A stretch of 64,000 nt of DNA, taken from the NCBI RefSeq assembly GCF_002915175.1, contig NZ_NXEJ01000005.1:185688-249687 (forward strand), read 5' to 3'. The notes beneath the pieces were generated by a model. The model saw nothing but the letters and a program-made list of their open reading frames with translations. It made no database searches and was not told the origin of the DNA. Below, piece after piece: positions 45,494-54,508 of this stretch; positions within the stretch are counted from its first letter, which is position 1; each line of letters opens with the position of its first letter. Both the position numbers and the translations under genes were made by a program. The DNA is from Agrobacterium rosae. Lineage in GTDB: Bacteria; Pseudomonadota; Alphaproteobacteria; Rhizobiales; Rhizobiaceae.

Positions 45494-45925
45494 TTAAACC
45501 TCGACTTTGCTCGCTTGCATGTCAGGCTTGGCAATCACATCGAAAGCTACCCGCCCGTCGATGAACGTATCGCTTACCATTACCGGTGTCTCGACCGAGA
45601 ACTCGATACGTCCACCGCGCTTCTGCATGAAGGAGGCACTGGTGATTTGCGCCAACACGCCGACCGGTTGACCGGTAAACGTCAAGACGAGAAACGCGCC
45701 CATCGCTTCCCTATAGGCTTCGTATTCGGTTTCGGAGGTTTCAAGCTGGTAGGTTTGGCCCGGTAAGACTTCGCCATCCGCAACGAGGCCAAGCAGTGAG
45801 CCGGTACCGGGGTCGACGTCGCGCCACAAACCGACTCCAGTATCCTGAGATTGACCGGGCTTTGCTTTCCATGCGGCCGAATGATTGGTGATGTTTTTCG
45901 GGGCAGTAAAACTGCAACGAAGTCA
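45494..45925 (-). pseudogene. Probable degenerate hypothetical gene
   Basis: A frame open from about 45925 to the stop at 45494 encodes protein-like sequence (for example VGLWRDVDPGTGSLLGLVAD and ETPVMVSDTFIDGRVAFDVI) but has no ATG or GTG start; only a TTG at 45829 is available. It is directly followed in another frame by the DKNYY-like gene, so it may be the N-terminal half of a broken gene. I recognise no family. Confidence 0.4.
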
Positions 45926-46075
45926 TAATTTGTGCAGTCTGTGAACAAAATAAGCCTTTCGAATTCTCAACGACACAAAGTCTACAATTCCTGCCTTATT
46001 TCTGCAACGAATGAGTGCGAGTTCTCGTTCCCGACTACGGCGCTTCAACGAATCTACACTGCCAGGTGATGACAG

Positions 46076-47167
46076 ATGAATGAAAATGTAGCCTTGAGTG
46101 TTGTGCAGCGACCGCCGGTTGAAATCTCATTTTCGGACGAACTTGCGGCATTGCGCAGCGATGACCGTGGCCCCAAGCCGCCCGGTTGGGCGCTGTCTTT
46201 GAAAAGCGTCAAAACCTTTATCCTCGGCGGCAACGGTGCAACTGCCAAACTCGTCGCATCGCCTTCCCTCATCGAGCGCGCCATGGTGACCCTCGCAACG
46301 TCGCGCGCGCTGTTGCTCATTGGCGAACCGGGAACGGCCAAGAGTTTGCTGTCGGAACTGCTTGCTGCGGCAATCAGCGGGGATTCGACACTAACCATTC
46401 AGGGCGGCGCATCTTTGAGCGAGGATCAGATACGTTACGGTTGGAATTATGCTCTTCTAGTGAGCGAGGGGCCGACGCGGCGGGCGCTTGTACCTGCGCC
46501 GCTTCACCGAGGCATGTCGGATGGCAAGGTTGTCCGTTTCGAAGAAATTACGCGCTGCCCGCTCGAGGTTCAGGATAGCCTGTTGTCCGTTCTTTCAGAC
46601 CGCGTGATGGCCGTGCCGGAACTGTCGGGCGACGACGGTATGGTTTTTGCCAAGGAAGGCTTCAACATCATCGCCACCGCCAATACTCGCGACCGTGGTG
46701 TCAACGAAATGTCTGCCGCCTTGAAGCGGCGTTTCAACTTCGAAACCGTTTTCCCCATTCGTGATGCGGATGAGGAACTTGCGCTGGTCAAGCGGGAGGC
46801 GGGAAAATTGCTTGCGCGGTCGGGCGTTCCTGCACCACCCGATGACGATACTCTGGAGGTGCTGGTGACCTGCTTCAGAGAGTTGCGCGAAGGTCTTTCG
46901 GTCGAAGGGGGCATGGAGCGGTTAAGCTCGGTCATGAGTACAGCTGAGGCGGTCAGCGTCGCCCATGCTATTGGTATTCGTGGCCATTACCTTCGCGGTG
47001 ACGCTGGCCGTCCCGAGGATATTGTCGAATGCCTTGCGGGCACGGCGGCAAAGGACAATGCGGAGGATCTGACGCGGTTGCGCCGCTATCTTGAGCAGAA
47101 GGCATCCAAGCGATCAGGCGAGGCGTGGAAGGCGTTTTATGCAGCCCGGCATCTCCTCACATCCTGA
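46076..47167 (+). CDS. yehL: MoxR-type AAA+ ATPase (YehL-like)
   Basis: ATPase of 363 aa. Walker A GEPGTAKS is at 83-90, Walker B KVVRFEEI at about 151-158, sensor 1 IIATANTRDRG (about 198-208) and the arginine-finger region LKRRFNFET (about 217-225). MoxR ATPases act as chaperones that remodel a partner, commonly together with a VWA protein, and a VWA gene lies in this operon. The gene order MoxR-DUF5682-WGR-VWA-SWIM corresponds to E. coli yehL, yehM, molR, yehP and yehQ. First gene of the operon; its 3' end overlaps the next gene by 29 bases. Substrate unknown. Confidence 0.92.
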   Translation: MNENVALSVVQRPPVEISFSDELAALRSDDRGPKPPGWALSLKSVKTFILGGNGATAKLVASPSLIERAMVTLATSRALLLIGEPGTAKSLLSELLAAAISGDSTLTIQGGASLSEDQIRYGWNYALLVSEGPTRRALVPAPLHRGMSDGKVVRFEEITRCPLEVQDSLLSVLSDRVMAVPELSGDDGMVFAKEGFNIIATANTRDRGVNEMSAALKRRFNFETVFPIRDADEELALVKREAGKLLARSGVPAPPDDDTLEVLVTCFRELREGLSVEGGMERLSSVMSTAEAVSVAHAIGIRGHYLRGDAGRPEDIVECLAGTAAKDNAEDLTRLRRYLEQKASKRSGEAWKAFYAARHLLTS

Positions 47168-49469
47168 TCCCGACGAGCAATGCAGTTCTAATGATCGCCT
47201 CATCGTCATCGGTGTGCGGCATCATTCACCTGCCTGCGCGCAACTTGTTCGTCGCACCATCGAGGATCATAGGCCTGCATTCGTGCTGATCGAAGGCCCG
47301 ACAGATTTCAATCCCCATATCGACGATTTGAGGCTCGCTCATCAACTGCCGCTGGCCATATTCAGTTTTCACTCAACACCGCGTCGCGTGCACGCCTCTT
47401 ACTCCCCCTTCTGCAGCTATTCGCCGGAGTGGCAGGCTTTGCAAGCGGCGTGGTCCACAGGTGCCAGACCGCTCTTTTGTGATCTGCCCGCCTGGCACCC
47501 GGATTTCGGGGATCGAACCAACCGCTATGCCGATCAGCATGGAAAGAGGGCAGCCGCAGTCGAGCGGGCTGCGGCAAATGCGCTCGGTGAAGATGGGCGC
47601 GATGCATTCTGGGACGCGATTGCCGAACAATCTCCGCCGGAGGAGCTTGGGGAACGCCTCGCATATTATTTCGATCTGCTGCGCCCGGATGGGGCGGAAG
47701 ATCCGCAGGAGCTTGCTCGTGAACGCTACATGGCCGCGCATGCGGCTTGGGCCTTGAGGGAGGCGAAAGACAGAAAGGTTGTTCTCATCTGCGGTGGCTG
47801 GCATGCACAGGCCATACGGATGCTGGCGCGACAAGCGGATGGAGACATACCGGCGATCCCACCGCTCGATGAGGGAGAACGAGCAGGAAGCTACGTGGTG
47901 CCCTATGAATATCGAAGGCTTGACCGGTTCGCCGGTTACGCATCCGGCATGCCATCGCCAGCCTATTACGAAGATGTTTTTGCATATGGGCTGGATCAGG
48001 CGGCTGACAATGCGCAGAATGCGATTGCTGCATCTCTGCGCGCTGCCGGACAGGTCGTTTCCACGGCAGATCGCGTTGCGTGGCACGCCCATGCCAAAGT
48101 GCTCTCGATGGCGCGTGGGCACCGGTCCGTGTTGCGCGCAGATCTCCTGGACGCAGCATTGGCAACTTTGGTCAAGGACGCGCTTGATTTGCCTGCCGCC
48201 TGGACCCGGGAAGGTGCCTTGCGATCTGGAACACACCCCGCCCTCGTTGCCATGCTTCGCGCCTTGACGGGAGAGCGTTGCGGCAAGCTGGCACCCGGCA
48301 CCCGCCAACCGCCTTTGATGGGCGATATCCGCGTGAGGCTCGATGAACTCGGACTGATGCCGGAGCCGCGACCACGCAACTTGGTGCTGGATTGGAACGT
48401 GCCTCTCGATCGGGAGCGGGCGCATTTGCTGCACGCGCTCTGTATCCTTGGCATCCCTGGCATAGACCGTGGCGGTGAGCCGACTGCCCTCGGCACCGTT
48501 GCGCCGAAGGAGACGTTCCGGCTGGTCATTCATCGCGATGCAGATGGCGCGCAGATCGAGGCCTCGCGTTGGGGTGGCACAGTGCCCATGGCTGCAGCAG
48601 CGGTTCTTTCGGATCGTGCCGAGCACGCGGGAGACGATCTTGAAAGCCTTTCCGCCTGCCTCGCCGATGCGTTGTTTGCTGGCCTGTTGGCGCTTGAGAA
48701 CGAATTGACGGAGCGGATCGCTGCAGGTCTCGCATCGTCTCACGATATCCGCGCTATCGGCGCGGCAGGGCTGGAGGTTGTCAGGCTTTACCGCTTTGGA
48801 GAGGTGTTCGGAGAGGCTGCGCATAAGGCTTTGGGGCGGCTCTGCGAAGCGGTGTTTGCCCGGGTAATGTGGATCATGGAAGTCATTCGCAACGAGGATG
48901 AAGGTATCAGGTCCATCCGTGCGCTGCTTGCTTGCAGGGACATGATGCGGGATTGCCCGACGCCCAACATGGACATTTCCTCCTTCATCGCTGGCTTGGA
49001 ACGTTGTGTCTCGAACCCTGAGACACCAGCAGCGCTCTCGGGTGCTGCTTTTGGAACGCTGATCGCATGCGGGAAAACATTCCCTGACGATGTCTGCGGA
49101 CGCATGCAGCGTTTCAGCGGACCTGACAGGCTGGGTGATTTCCTGTCTGGCCTGTTTGCGTTGGCGCGCGAGGACATTTCGAAGAGTGTGTCGGTCATCG
49201 GCTCCGTTACCGCGATGGTTGAAGGCTGGACCGACGAGGCATTTTTGCGCGCATTGCCGTCACTCAGACGAGCCTTTTCATTCTTCCCACCGCGTGAGCG
49301 CGAAAGATTGGCTGGTGCCATTGTGCGGTCCCATGGCGGCAACGAGGCGCAGGCGGAAGTTCAGGCCATGGCGTGGATGCGTCAATCGACGCCGATGGCA
49401 GATCAGGCGAGCGCGATAGCGCTCGAGGCGACTGTGGCTCGGCGTCTTGCCGAAGCCGGATTGATTTGA
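47139..49469 (+). CDS. yehM: DUF5682 family protein (YehM-like)
   Basis: Protein of 776 aa of the DUF5682 family. The N-terminal ~230 residues show VIGVRHHSPACAQLVRRTIE (about 23-42), FVLIEGPTDFNPH (about 48-60), RERYMAAHAAWAL (about 194-206) and VVLICGGWHAQAIRML (about 214-229). This GxxHHSP / VLIEGP / R-x-x-MA / GGWHA pattern looks like the TraB/EreA/ChaN-type fold, so a metal-dependent hydrolase or heme-like binding is possible; that link is my inference. The rest is mostly helical with no motif I know. ATG 47139, with GGAAGG upstream, is chosen over 47091. The MoxR and WGR neighbours suggest a complex. Confidence 0.85.
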   Translation: MQPGISSHPDPDEQCSSNDRLIVIGVRHHSPACAQLVRRTIEDHRPAFVLIEGPTDFNPHIDDLRLAHQLPLAIFSFHSTPRRVHASYSPFCSYSPEWQALQAAWSTGARPLFCDLPAWHPDFGDRTNRYADQHGKRAAAVERAAANALGEDGRDAFWDAIAEQSPPEELGERLAYYFDLLRPDGAEDPQELARERYMAAHAAWALREAKDRKVVLICGGWHAQAIRMLARQADGDIPAIPPLDEGERAGSYVVPYEYRRLDRFAGYASGMPSPAYYEDVFAYGLDQAADNAQNAIAASLRAAGQVVSTADRVAWHAHAKVLSMARGHRSVLRADLLDAALATLVKDALDLPAAWTREGALRSGTHPALVAMLRALTGERCGKLAPGTRQPPLMGDIRVRLDELGLMPEPRPRNLVLDWNVPLDRERAHLLHALCILGIPGIDRGGEPTALGTVAPKETFRLVIHRDADGAQIEASRWGGTVPMAAAAVLSDRAEHAGDDLESLSACLADALFAGLLALENELTERIAAGLASSHDIRAIGAAGLEVVRLYRFGEVFGEAAHKALGRLCEAVFARVMWIMEVIRNEDEGIRSIRALLACRDMMRDCPTPNMDISSFIAGLERCVSNPETPAALSGAAFGTLIACGKTFPDDVCGRMQRFSGPDRLGDFLSGLFALAREDISKSVSVIGSVTAMVEGWTDEAFLRALPSLRRAFSFFPPRERERLAGAIVRSHGGNEAQAEVQAMAWMRQSTPMADQASAIALEATVARRLAEAGLI

Positions 49470-49485
49470 TGTGAGGAAGGTAAAA

Positions 49486-52400
49486 ATGGAACGCTACGAA
49501 CTCGTTGAAGGCACATCGTCAAAGTTCTGGGAAGTCTTCGTCTCAGGTGTTTCACTTAAAATCCGCTATGGCCGTATCGGCACGCAGGGCCAGTCCAAGG
49601 ACAAGGACTTTTCGACTGCGGAAGACGCCGAAAAGGAAAAGAAGAAGCTGGTAAAAGAAAAGACCGGCAAGGGTTATTCGCGCGTTGCAGACAGTGACGC
49701 GCCCACGCCTTCGGCACCTGCCGACACTTCCCCAGAGACGTCCAAAGACAAAACACCCGCGACGCCATTGCCCGCTGAAGCCGCAAGCGAAGCTGCGTCG
49801 CCGCCGCCCGTTGCAAAACCTGTGGTCGATACTGATCGTGAGGAAATTCTGAGCCGGCTGATAGGCTCGGCTCTCCCAACACGTTCTCGACGGTTTGCTG
49901 TTGCAGATCCGGTAAAAGTCTGGGCAAAGCTGCGCAGTTACGTTGCCCTCATCAAGGACAACGCCCAAGACGAACGGCTCGAAGCGTGGAACTGGCTGGA
50001 CGCAAAGATTCAAGAAGCCGGTGAAGCAGGAGAGTCCCTAGGGGTGTCCACCGCCGCGGAAGTTCGCGAATGGGCAGAAAAGATCGAGCAGGCGAGCAAA
50101 TATCTCACCGTCTATTTGGGTGAAAGCCAGAAAAAGACGTCTGCCAGTCTTGTATGCCTGGACTACTTTTTCGAGTTTCTATCCGCAAAGCGCGGCATGC
50201 CTTTCGTGGTGGAAGCGATGCTGCCGCTTGTCGGGATCGATCCCAGCAATCGACGTGGCTATGAAGCCTCATCATTGAGTTCGCCGCGCGAACTTGCTCT
50301 TCGCGATTACATCACTGCCGCGTCCGATCAGGATTACGAGGCAATCATTACGATGCTGACCGAAGCCTCCCAAACGGAAACCGATTGGCGCAGGAAGGCA
50401 GCCTTCGCATTTATGCTGGGTGATGACCGGGATGTGGCGCATGAGTTGACGCCGCTCGCTGTCCTGTCCGCAGCTCAGGATGCGGGGGAGGACGTTGGTG
50501 CTATACTTGCCATGGTGCCGCTCGTGCTGGATGCCCAGCCGTCTGCTGCGGCACGCTGGCGCACGAAGCGTTCCTATTTCATTTTCTTCATGTATTACGA
50601 CCTGACGCTCGACGACATTCTCGCAACCGCCATAAAGACGGCGCGGCACTACCAGGAGTCCGCACTGCCGACGCTCGAATGGCTGCTCCATTATGGTTAT
50701 GAAGGTCAGCGAACAGAGATCGCACGCGTCATCCTTGCGACGGGTGAAAGTGGCGCGTTGGCCAAGCTTTTGCCGTTCATTCACGAAAAGTGGATACGTC
50801 CCGCGGTCGATCAGGCGTCAGAAGAAGACCCCGCCTTCATGTTTGGTCAATATCTGGCAACGCTGTCAGCTGGCAGCAACGAGCCTGTTATTCGCGCCCG
50901 TGCCATGGATTTCGTCAAGCAGTATCAGAAAGAGACACTGGAAAGCTGGGCCACGGAACCAAGGTGGAAAACCCAGCTGCAGAAGCTGCTCGATGTCCAT
51001 GATGTTGCGCGTGCACCGACCGAAGCTCTGCCTGTCGTGTTGCGTGATCCGCCATGGCGCAAGAAAAAGAAGGCCGTTGACGATACCGTTATCGAGCTCT
51101 CGCCGTTGGAGACCCCCTTCCGCTACCTGCGCGAAGGGCCGCCGCCGGAGGAGTACCATTGGCGCATACGGCACGCTCGCATAGTCTCGACAACCGAGGA
51201 ACTGATCGACGCCATCAGGGAATTCGAGAGCAAAGACGTTTCCGATTGGAAAAAAGTGCCACGCTCGATGGCGGTTCCACAGAAGGGCGATGACTTGGAA
51301 GACGTGTTGGCATTCGTCTCGAGGAGAGTGTCAGAGTTTCAGGACTATTACAGGGCTGGATATTATGATTGGGACAAGCTGATAGGAGGCATCGAGAAGC
51401 AATTTGATTCTTTATCGTTGACCTTATGGGGCCAGCCTAAAGTTCTGCCGTCCTACTACATGGGCGATATTTGCCCACGTATGATCGATCGCTTTGGCGA
51501 ACGAGCGTTACCCGGTCTGATCCGGAACTTGGAGAGCGACCCGATCGGCATGCTACAACATGTCAAGGACGTCGATTTCGCGGGCATTGCACCCCTCGCC
51601 GCGCGCGCGCTCTTGAAGCTGAAGAAGGCACGAATTCCGGCCATGCAGTGGCTACGTCTTTACAGGCGTACCGCCATAACGAGACTCCTTCCCGAAGCCA
51701 CAAGCAAGCCCGGCCCCTCGCGCGATGCTGCGGAACACACACTTCGCTGGATGGTAACAGATCGCGCCGATGCGCGGGACGAAATTCTTGAGATCGCCAA
51801 ATTGTACGAGCCGCAATCGCCCGATGTGATGAAGGCGATCTGGGAGGTTCTGGATCGTGATCCCTATGCCAGATTCCCTGCCCGTATCGCCAAGCTGCCA
51901 GCCTGGTTCAACCCCGGTGCGTTGACCCGTCCGGTGCTGAAAGATGGCGGTGCCCTGCCGGACGAGGCACTGGCCGCGATCGCGGAAATGCTATCATTCT
52001 CGACGCCCGAGGCCATCTATGCCGGTCTTGATGCGGTAAAGGAGGTCACGACGCCAGAGAGCCTCGCGCGCTTTTCCTGGGATCTTTTCGGTGCCTGGCT
52101 TGCCGAAGGTGCTCCCAACAAGGAAGGGTGGGCTTTACGCGGCTTGGGCTGGCTTGGAGATGATGAATGCGCCCGCCAACTGACGCGGCTTGTGCGTAAG
52201 TGGCCCGGCGAATCCGCCCATCAACGCGCTGTCACCGGTCTCGATGTTCTTGCCGATATCGGTACGGATGTGGCGCTGATGAACCTCAATGGTATCGCAG
52301 AGAAGCTGAAGTTCAAAGGACTCCAGGAAAAGGCGCGCGAAAAGATCGCCGCAATCGCCGAGGCGCGTGACCTGACGCCGGAAGAGCTTGCCGATCGTCT

Positions 52401-53370
52401 CGCCCCTGATCTTGATCTCGATGAGCGCGGCGGTCTCGATCTCGATTTCGGGCCGCGCCGCTTCCGCGTGGGTTTCGATGAATTCCTGAAACCATGGGTG
52501 AAGGATGAGACAGGCAAGCGTCTGAAGGATTTGCCCAAACCGAATAAGGCCGACGATGCGACGCTATCAGCGGCATCGGTGAAGACCTGGGCTGCGGTGA
52601 AGAAGGATGCGCGAGCTGTCTCAAGCCTTCAGATCACGCGCCTTGAAAACATGTTGTCGACATCCCGCCGGGTTTCGCCCGAAGTGTTTTGGCTCTTTTT
52701 CGCAAGCCATCCATTGATCCGCCACCTCTCCCAGCGTCTCGTCTGGGGCGTCTATGACGATACTGACCCCCAAACTGCGCCCACAACGCTCTTCCGGGTC
52801 GGCGACGATCTTGCTTTTACTGACGCAGAGGACGAGCCGATCACGCTCGATCTCTCCGCCGGTGCGACCGGCTTGATTGGACTAGTTCATCCATTGCATC
52901 TGCCAAAGGGCGGGCTCGATGCCTGGGGCGCTCTGTTTGGAGACTACGAGATTTCGCAGCCTTTCCCTCAGCTTGGGCGAGAGACTTACGAGCTGACACA
53001 AGACGAGAAGCAGGCGTCCACGATCACCCGGTTCGCCGATATCGAGGTGGAGGCGGCACGACTGCGCGGTATGTCGCCACGCGGCTGGGACCTCGGTTCG
53101 GTTGAGGACGGGGGCTGTATCTCCTGGCTGGAGCGGCCGGTGCGCTTTACCGATGGCAAGGTCAATACTGCCATGTTCGGCTTTGATCCCGGCATCTTCA
53201 CCGGCGGTGGCGATTGGGAGGAAAAGTTTCAGAAACTGCAGCACATTACGCTTTATCGACCCTACAGTCAGCCGGGAAGCGATACGCGTACCTTTGGCGA
53301 GCTTGATCCGGTAACCGCCAGTGAAATGCTTCGCGGATTGAGCCTGCTTGCCGCCACGGCGGCAAAATGA
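49486..53370 (+). CDS. Giant WGR-domain / DUF4132 protein (MolR-like)
   Basis: Protein of 1294 aa. Residues ~1-60 are a WGR domain (YELVEGTSSKFWEVFVSG, then LKIRYGRIGTQGQSKDKDF), a fold that binds nucleic acid ends in PARP proteins. A Pro/Ala/Ser/Thr linker follows (about 65-118). The centre is a long helical, HEAT-like region with repeated units such as LARFSWDLFGAWLAEGAPNK and WALRGLGWLGDDECARQLTR. The C-terminal ~300 residues match DUF4132 (WLFFASHPLIRHLSQRLVWG, FRVGDDLAFTDAEDEP, GCISWLERPV). E. coli MolR was named from a molybdate phenotype, but a clear function is not known to me. ATG 49486 has GAGGAAGG upstream. Confidence 0.88.
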   Translation: MERYELVEGTSSKFWEVFVSGVSLKIRYGRIGTQGQSKDKDFSTAEDAEKEKKKLVKEKTGKGYSRVADSDAPTPSAPADTSPETSKDKTPATPLPAEAASEAASPPPVAKPVVDTDREEILSRLIGSALPTRSRRFAVADPVKVWAKLRSYVALIKDNAQDERLEAWNWLDAKIQEAGEAGESLGVSTAAEVREWAEKIEQASKYLTVYLGESQKKTSASLVCLDYFFEFLSAKRGMPFVVEAMLPLVGIDPSNRRGYEASSLSSPRELALRDYITAASDQDYEAIITMLTEASQTETDWRRKAAFAFMLGDDRDVAHELTPLAVLSAAQDAGEDVGAILAMVPLVLDAQPSAAARWRTKRSYFIFFMYYDLTLDDILATAIKTARHYQESALPTLEWLLHYGYEGQRTEIARVILATGESGALAKLLPFIHEKWIRPAVDQASEEDPAFMFGQYLATLSAGSNEPVIRARAMDFVKQYQKETLESWATEPRWKTQLQKLLDVHDVARAPTEALPVVLRDPPWRKKKKAVDDTVIELSPLETPFRYLREGPPPEEYHWRIRHARIVSTTEELIDAIREFESKDVSDWKKVPRSMAVPQKGDDLEDVLAFVSRRVSEFQDYYRAGYYDWDKLIGGIEKQFDSLSLTLWGQPKVLPSYYMGDICPRMIDRFGERALPGLIRNLESDPIGMLQHVKDVDFAGIAPLAARALLKLKKARIPAMQWLRLYRRTAITRLLPEATSKPGPSRDAAEHTLRWMVTDRADARDEILEIAKLYEPQSPDVMKAIWEVLDRDPYARFPARIAKLPAWFNPGALTRPVLKDGGALPDEALAAIAEMLSFSTPEAIYAGLDAVKEVTTPESLARFSWDLFGAWLAEGAPNKEGWALRGLGWLGDDECARQLTRLVRKWPGESAHQRAVTGLDVLADIGTDVALMNLNGIAEKLKFKGLQEKAREKIAAIAEARDLTPEELADRLAPDLDLDERGGLDLDFGPRRFRVGFDEFLKPWVKDETGKRLKDLPKPNKADDATLSAASVKTWAAVKKDARAVSSLQITRLENMLSTSRRVSPEVFWLFFASHPLIRHLSQRLVWGVYDDTDPQTAPTTLFRVGDDLAFTDAEDEPITLDLSAGATGLIGLVHPLHLPKGGLDAWGALFGDYEISQPFPQLGRETYELTQDEKQASTITRFADIEVEAARLRGMSPRGWDLGSVEDGGCISWLERPVRFTDGKVNTAMFGFDPGIFTGGGDWEEKFQKLQHITLYRPYSQPGSDTRTFGELDPVTASEMLRGLSLLAATAAK

Positions 53371-54506
53371 GCGTAGCAGCTCTCGATGCCCTGACACGTT
53401 GGCGTCTGGTTCTCGGAGAAGCGGCACAGGGTGCCTGTGCCGCTGCCGGGTGCGGGCTGTCCAGCGAGGCGGCGGCCATGGATGCCGCCCTTGAATGGCT
53501 TTATGGCCGTGATGAGGATGGTGGCTCCCGCAATATCGCGCGCCGGGGTGGGCGCGAGGGATCGGTCCTGACCACACCGGAATGGATAAATGATATCCAA
53601 CGGCTGTTTCCTAAGGAAACGATCGAGCGACTGGAGCGCGATGCCATAGAGCGCTACGCCATTGATGACGTGGTCACCAACCCGGAGGTTCTGCAACGCG
53701 CAGTGCCCAATGAAACGCTGCTGAAAGCAGTTCTGCGCACAAAGCATCTCATGTCCCCGGATATCCTGCTGCTTGCACGAAAACTGGTGCAGGACGTCGT
53801 GCGGCAATTGATGGAAAAACTGGCGCGGGATATGTCTCTAGCCTTCTCCGGCGTCATGGACCGCAGGCGACACAGCCGGTTTCGGATCGCCAGCGATCTC
53901 GATTTTCGTCGAGTGCTGAAAGACAATCTCAAACATTACGACCCCGAAACAGGCAAGATGACGGTCGAGAAACTGCATTTCTTCGCCCGCAATCGTCGGC
54001 ACATGAAGACGTGGCAGATCATCCTCCTTGTCGATCAGAGCGGATCGATGCTGGACTCGGTCATTCACTCAGCGGTGACGGCAGCTTGCCTCTGGGGGCT
54101 CCCCGGCGTTCGGACACATCTCGTCGCCTTCGACACGAATGTCGTCGATTTGACCAAGGATGTGGACGACCCCTGTGAGTTGCTCATGAAAGTACAGCTT
54201 GGTGGCGGGACCGATATTCAAGGTGCAGTGTCCTATGCGGCGGGCCTTATCGAACATCCCGACCGGGCGATCGTCGTTCTTATCTCTGATTTCTTCGAAG
54301 GTGCCAGCCCGGCCATGCTTGTGGAACGGGTTGCCGCACTCGTTGCCCAACGTACGCTCGTTCTTGGACTTGCTGCCCTGGATACTGCCGCTACACCCGT
54401 TTATGATGGCAATATGGCGCAGAAGCTGGTTGCGGCAGGCGCGGAAGTCGGGGCGATGACGCCGGGCGAGCTTGCGGGCTGGCTTGCCGAAAAGATCGGG
54501 CGCTAG
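53367..54506 (+). CDS. yehP: CoxE-like VWA domain protein (YehP-like)
   Basis: Protein of 379 aa. The N-terminal ~200 residues are helical (for example LLLARKLVQDVVRQLMEKLA), followed by a von Willebrand A domain with an intact MIDAS: LLVDQSGSM (DxSxS at about 223-227), the Thr in GGGTDIQGAVSYAAG (about 270) and the Asp in VVLISDFFEG. VWA proteins of this kind bind divalent metal and partner proteins, and usually work with a MoxR ATPase. It overlaps the WGR gene by four bases (ATGA) and is followed by the SWIM gene after two bases. Cytoplasmic: no signal peptide is visible. Confidence 0.92.
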   Translation: MSVAALDALTRWRLVLGEAAQGACAAAGCGLSSEAAAMDAALEWLYGRDEDGGSRNIARRGGREGSVLTTPEWINDIQRLFPKETIERLERDAIERYAIDDVVTNPEVLQRAVPNETLLKAVLRTKHLMSPDILLLARKLVQDVVRQLMEKLARDMSLAFSGVMDRRRHSRFRIASDLDFRRVLKDNLKHYDPETGKMTVEKLHFFARNRRHMKTWQIILLVDQSGSMLDSVIHSAVTAACLWGLPGVRTHLVAFDTNVVDLTKDVDDPCELLMKVQLGGGTDIQGAVSYAAGLIEHPDRAIVVLISDFFEGASPAMLVERVAALVAQRTLVLGLAALDTAATPVYDGNMAQKLVAAGAEVGAMTPGELAGWLAEKIGR

Positions 54507-54508
54507 CC

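Noticed and set aside
47373..48824. Long minus-strand open frame (483 codons) opposite the DUF5682 gene
   Set aside because: Composition is Arg/Cys/Gln-rich and unlike a protein family, while the plus frame has motifs and operon spacing.
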